Assembly: GCA_021234155.1 (NCBI GenBank)
Contig: JAJEKV010000002.1
Span: 23,080,942 to 23,144,941 of the forward strand
Direction of reading: 5' to 3'
Source: Isoetes taiwanensis
Lineage: Eukaryota > Streptophyta > Lycopodiopsida > Isoetales > Isoetaceae
Length of the DNA stretch: 64,000 bases
In this document: piece after piece, positions 60,840 through 64,000 of the stretch
Numbering within the stretch: the first letter of the stretch is position 1
Layout of the letters: every line of letters begins with the position of its first letter
Translations under genes and position numbers: made by a program
Notes under the pieces: model-generated
Databases searched by the model: none
The model's input: the letters and a program-made list of their open reading frames with translations, nothing else
Told to the model about the DNA's origin: nothing

Positions 60840-62475
60840 CGGATGACACCCGGTTGGTTTCGATGCCTATGCCAAGTCACGGAGGGATCATCTAATGGAG
60901 GCATTAATTGTAGAGGGCGAGATGAATATACAAGCGATTGTTCCTACACGGGGTAGATAGTCCCTTTGACTTGTTTGTAAATTACAGGTTTTGTATGAGC
61001 CATGCTCAGAGCTTCTTTGTACTCAATAAGTAATGAAAAAATTAATTTATTTGTCTCACTTACACCTGCATGCAAATAACAATCGTGTAATTATCAATGT
61101 GTTTTCTCAATTGTGTGTGCGAAATGTAATTATAAATTGTGAATCTCAAGTGTTTTCTTCTTGCGGGGTGAATCATCTAATTGGGAGAAAGCTTCGTTAT
61201 CTTTGACTTAAATTACGTGTTGGGCAAGAGTGTGCACAAGAATGAAAATATTAACTCAAGATACCAACGAGATCGAGAAAGATGAGCTTCAATTTAATAT
61301 AGGAAATGTGAGGTTTTTTCTTGCGGGCCGGGGTTAGCATCATTTGTTAGCATTTGTAAGAGAAGGGTTTGATGTTGCCATCCGGTCTTCACTCACTTCT
61401 AAAAATCTTCAACCAATTGTGGAACATATTTGTGATGCTTTTTCCATAAAAGTGAAGTTTGTTTTACCCGGGGAGCGGTGTTGGACTACGCCACACAAAC
61501 ACCCTCTTGAACCTCAAAGGGGTTGTTTGTGAAACCATTAGGCGTGGTATGGAAAGAGTACCCAGTACTATGGACATCGATTACGATCGGCGACGAAAGA
61601 TACAAATCCACTTTGAATCACGGTGAGGAAGCTACATATGTCCTTTCTCTTGGACACCGATATTAGCTAGTGACGGATTGCTTGTCATGGAGCTCATTCC
61701 ATGGCTTAATGGATTCAAAATGGCGAAGATGGTATAGTTTATGTGAAAAGAGCATCCAATGACTAATCGGCCAGATGGCATATCGAAGGCGGGTGGAGCA
61801 ATTTTTCGGCAAACTATGGCAAGCAACTTGGGTGCTCTCTTTGCCTAAATTTAGTCAATATCCTGAAGCAAGGAATGGAGAAAGCGCCATCATGTTATTG
61901 GCCTCTCGGTGGCCCATTGTTGGTACTGAACTTTGGTGATGTACAAATTCAAATGTTATGAATATATGTATCAAAGTTTTTGTTCATTGCACTTGAGTAC
62001 TCTATTCTTCTTGTCTTTCTTATTGGTACAATTATGAGTGTGTATACATAATTAAGTGATCTTCATTTGCTTTGTAGATGAATGGATTTAAAACACAAAA
62101 GACTATTAAGAAACTAAGAGATAGAGTTCTTGCACCCGGAGGTAATACAAACCAACACAAAATTTGCAAGTACATAGGGTTGGGGACCGATTATCACCTC
62201 TATACTGGCGTTCACGAACTTTGGGAAAAGGTTGAGCAAATTGAAAATTATGAGGAGCGAGCAACCATGAAAGGTATATTGGCAGCAAATCACTTGTTGC
62301 ACAACCCTTGGGGAAGGCACGTGTCTGGAAGATGCGAGGCTATGTAGGATGGAAAAGGTTTGCCGGTGGCACGTGCTATAGAAACCGCATGGACTCTTGC
62401 TTTAGAGGATATCTCTTGACCTCTACGGGCTGGAAGACATGATGCAATAGTCATAAGATATCAGGGCTCCTCTAC
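60840..62475 (+). pseudogene. Element B ORF C
   Basis: 61330-61540 (LAFVREGFDVAIRSSL; KVKFVLPGERCWTT) and 62078-62345 (TIKKLRDRVLAPGGNTNQHK; ELWEKVEQIENYEERATMKG) correspond to the element A C-terminal ORF. RAGRHDAIVIRY follows at about 62425 after a stop. Between the pieces, frames change and stops are frequent. Confidence 0.45.
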
Positions 62476-62879
62476 CGACATTTTGAAGCTTGGTCATGAA
62501 TTATGAGCCATGCTCATTTTTGGGTGTGTTATATTTATGTCCACAATATAAATAAATCAACCATTTGTACATGAAAACCTGTCCATTTCTTATCTTTGCC
62601 ATGGATTTGAAACCATTTTAGTGTTTATGCAATTCAACTTTCTTGTGTTCAATTCTAATCAACTTACACTTAACAAATTTTTATAAGATTTACGGAATGT
62701 ACAACGGATGTACATAAGATGTACATAAGATGTACATCATTTTGTACATCTTATGTACATTGATGTACATAATGCACGAAGTAGTCGGTTCTTGGTTCTT
62801 ATAACAAAAGTATTACAATATTTCGGGAAAGTACTACAGGTCGACTTAGTCCATGTCATCTACAATTCTTTGGAAGTTG

Positions 62880-64000
62880 TGATAACAATGTCTCATGGAC
62901 TTCATCGGCAAGTGAAATCTTTGTGCTTGCCCCCTTCAGCTTTGTGTTTTACTTTCTTGAATGGGATTTGAACCCCAATCACAGTTCTGCGGTACCAAAA
63001 CATTCTTAGTAGGAAGCGGTTTATACTTATTGTGGCGGCCGGGATTAGTTCATAATATTGTCCTTCAATGACACTAGTGCCAGCCAGAGTATTCATTTCC
63101 ATAGTCATCAATTGAATCTTCTTCCAATGCATGCTTTTCCCCGGTGCACATGAGAACATAGTATGAAACACCTTCCACATTGTGCGGTCTTTTGCAAAAG
63201 ACACAAATACATCTGAAAGCAGCCTACGGTGTCATCTAAACCGACCTCGTCCTCTGCAGATACAAAACTTCCACATCATTTTCAGCTTCAACCACGAGAG
63301 GCAATATGATCGTGGGCTCCAAACTTTTAGAGACCATTCTCCACAATGTTTAATGTTCTCACAATTCAACCAATTGAAGTTAATGCAAGCATCACAAAAG
63401 CACGAGAGTGGCGTGCATAGCAACTTTGTTGGATCTCTTTGGGTTTATAGTTGACACAGAATGTATCTGGCGAGTACCGGTAAAGTCTTGCAATTGAATG
63501 CTTCTTTGCTTTCACATCTGTTTTTCCAACCTCCCAAAACACCCTTTCACAATCCGATTCCTTGGCCCTTAAAAACCGCACAAGCCGTTTACACTTTTCA
63601 TCCGGCATGCCATTTTGTTTTTCTCTGCGGCTCTCAAGCCACAACTTTGCTATACCAGCCTACCGCCATCATGTGTGCCTTTCCCATGGCGGATCCAAAG
63701 AAATTCCATATCACTTTCAATTTTATTTTCAACATGGTATCTCTGATTCCATACCATACGCGTCTTGATTTGAATTGAGATGCACAACCATCCGACCACA
63801 CATAATGAAGGTTTATGTGTCCACCTCCATTATTCTTAAGCCACCCCAAATGTAATTTAAAACCATGTTGCACAAAATGAGTGTCATGCTTCCGTCATCG
63901 AAACATAGAAATGCCTTTTTTTTTTAAGCTTACCTTCTATTTTCATCATTGAAATATGGACCAAAATACTAATTTGATCGGGATTCCAATGCTCGGATTG
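62880..64000 (-). pseudogene. Element B transposase-like gene, leftward, partial
   Basis: From the right edge, FKLHLGWLKNNGGGHINLHY and VWSDGCASQFKSRR (about 63765-63806), then VIWNFFGSAMGK (about 63670-63710) match the element A core. SCFCDACINFNWLNCENIKH (63423-63360) matches the element A Cys-containing tail, and VFHTMFSCAPGKSMHW (about 63180-63130) follows. Frame changes and a lost GHGKG motif indicate decay. The N-terminal part lies beyond the window. Confidence 0.58.

Larger units (their letters stand above)
56985..64000. mobile_element. Element B: second, diverged member of the element A family (right end outside the window)
   Basis: The left end starts GGGTAAAAGCATGAAAGGGTG, matching the 21-bp end of element A at most positions, and the next 50 bp also align (TTTTTGTACATATACAT against element A TTTTAATACATATACAT). 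Gene content follows the same order: ORF1 (57236), coiled coil (57780), charged region (59250), degenerate Ulp1-like domain (60180), ORF C (61330-62470) and a leftward transposase-like gene (from the right edge to about 62880). Four bases CCAA precede the end and would be the target duplication if repeated beyond the window. Confidence 0.82.

Overview
The window looks like nuclear DNA of a land plant. It holds plant-type gene fragments (alpha-tubulin, a phytocyanin domain, a receptor-kinase domain, a pectinesterase), GT-AG introns, a Ty1/copia retrotransposon with a plant-style initiator-Met-tRNA primer site, and long AT-rich repeat tracts. A non-seed plant such as a fern or lycophyte is my guess from the abundance of unusual transposon families; nothing here proves it. 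I see no certainly intact host gene. Nearly every recognisable coding stretch carries stops, frameshifts, deletions or insertions, so this is a transposon-rich, gene-poor region.

Layout. 1-3700: no gene, local imperfect duplications. 3719-7160: a chimeric relic in which an alpha-tubulin gene with two internal deletions runs into exon-like pieces of an unrecognised protein. 7160-22440: mostly non-coding repeats, with a pectinesterase 3' fragment on the minus strand (15350-15760) and an AT-rich repeat field (20700-22400). 22446-24048 (minus): a broken gene that reads as signal peptide, phytocyanin domain, Ser/Pro linker, membrane segment and kinase, an unusual combination. 25025-26474: a relic with the LDNC and GHTHEDVD motifs of a DUF7869-like protein. 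27600-34000: tandem duplications, a 225-bp satellite-like array and a candidate TIR element with a GC-rich fold-back.

34987-49130 is a copia element with two identical 206-bp LTRs, a TATAG target duplication, a primer-binding site and a polypurine tract. Its coding region has three C-to-T-type stops and two frameshifts. Nested in it at 36499-46160 is a 9.66-kb DNA transposon (element A). Element A has 21-bp terminal inverted repeats (20/21 matching) and a CGGA duplication. Its left half reads rightward (ORF1, coiled coil, acidic/basic exon, Ulp1-like protease, C-terminal ORF); its right half holds a leftward transposase-like gene. A second, diverged member (element B) starts at 56985 and runs off the right end, with the same gene order.

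Element B is inserted in a host-like gene (about 53868-56984) that encodes a domain resembling the ParB/sulfiredoxin fold (VVDGQHS motif). The upstream region and a large intron of that gene hold at least ten perfect or near-perfect 22-28 bp palindromes of one sequence family, plus several long hairpins. The pairing of a ParB-like domain with a cluster of palindromes, and the Ulp1-carrying transposon family with an apparent 4-bp target duplication, are the two observations most likely to be new.
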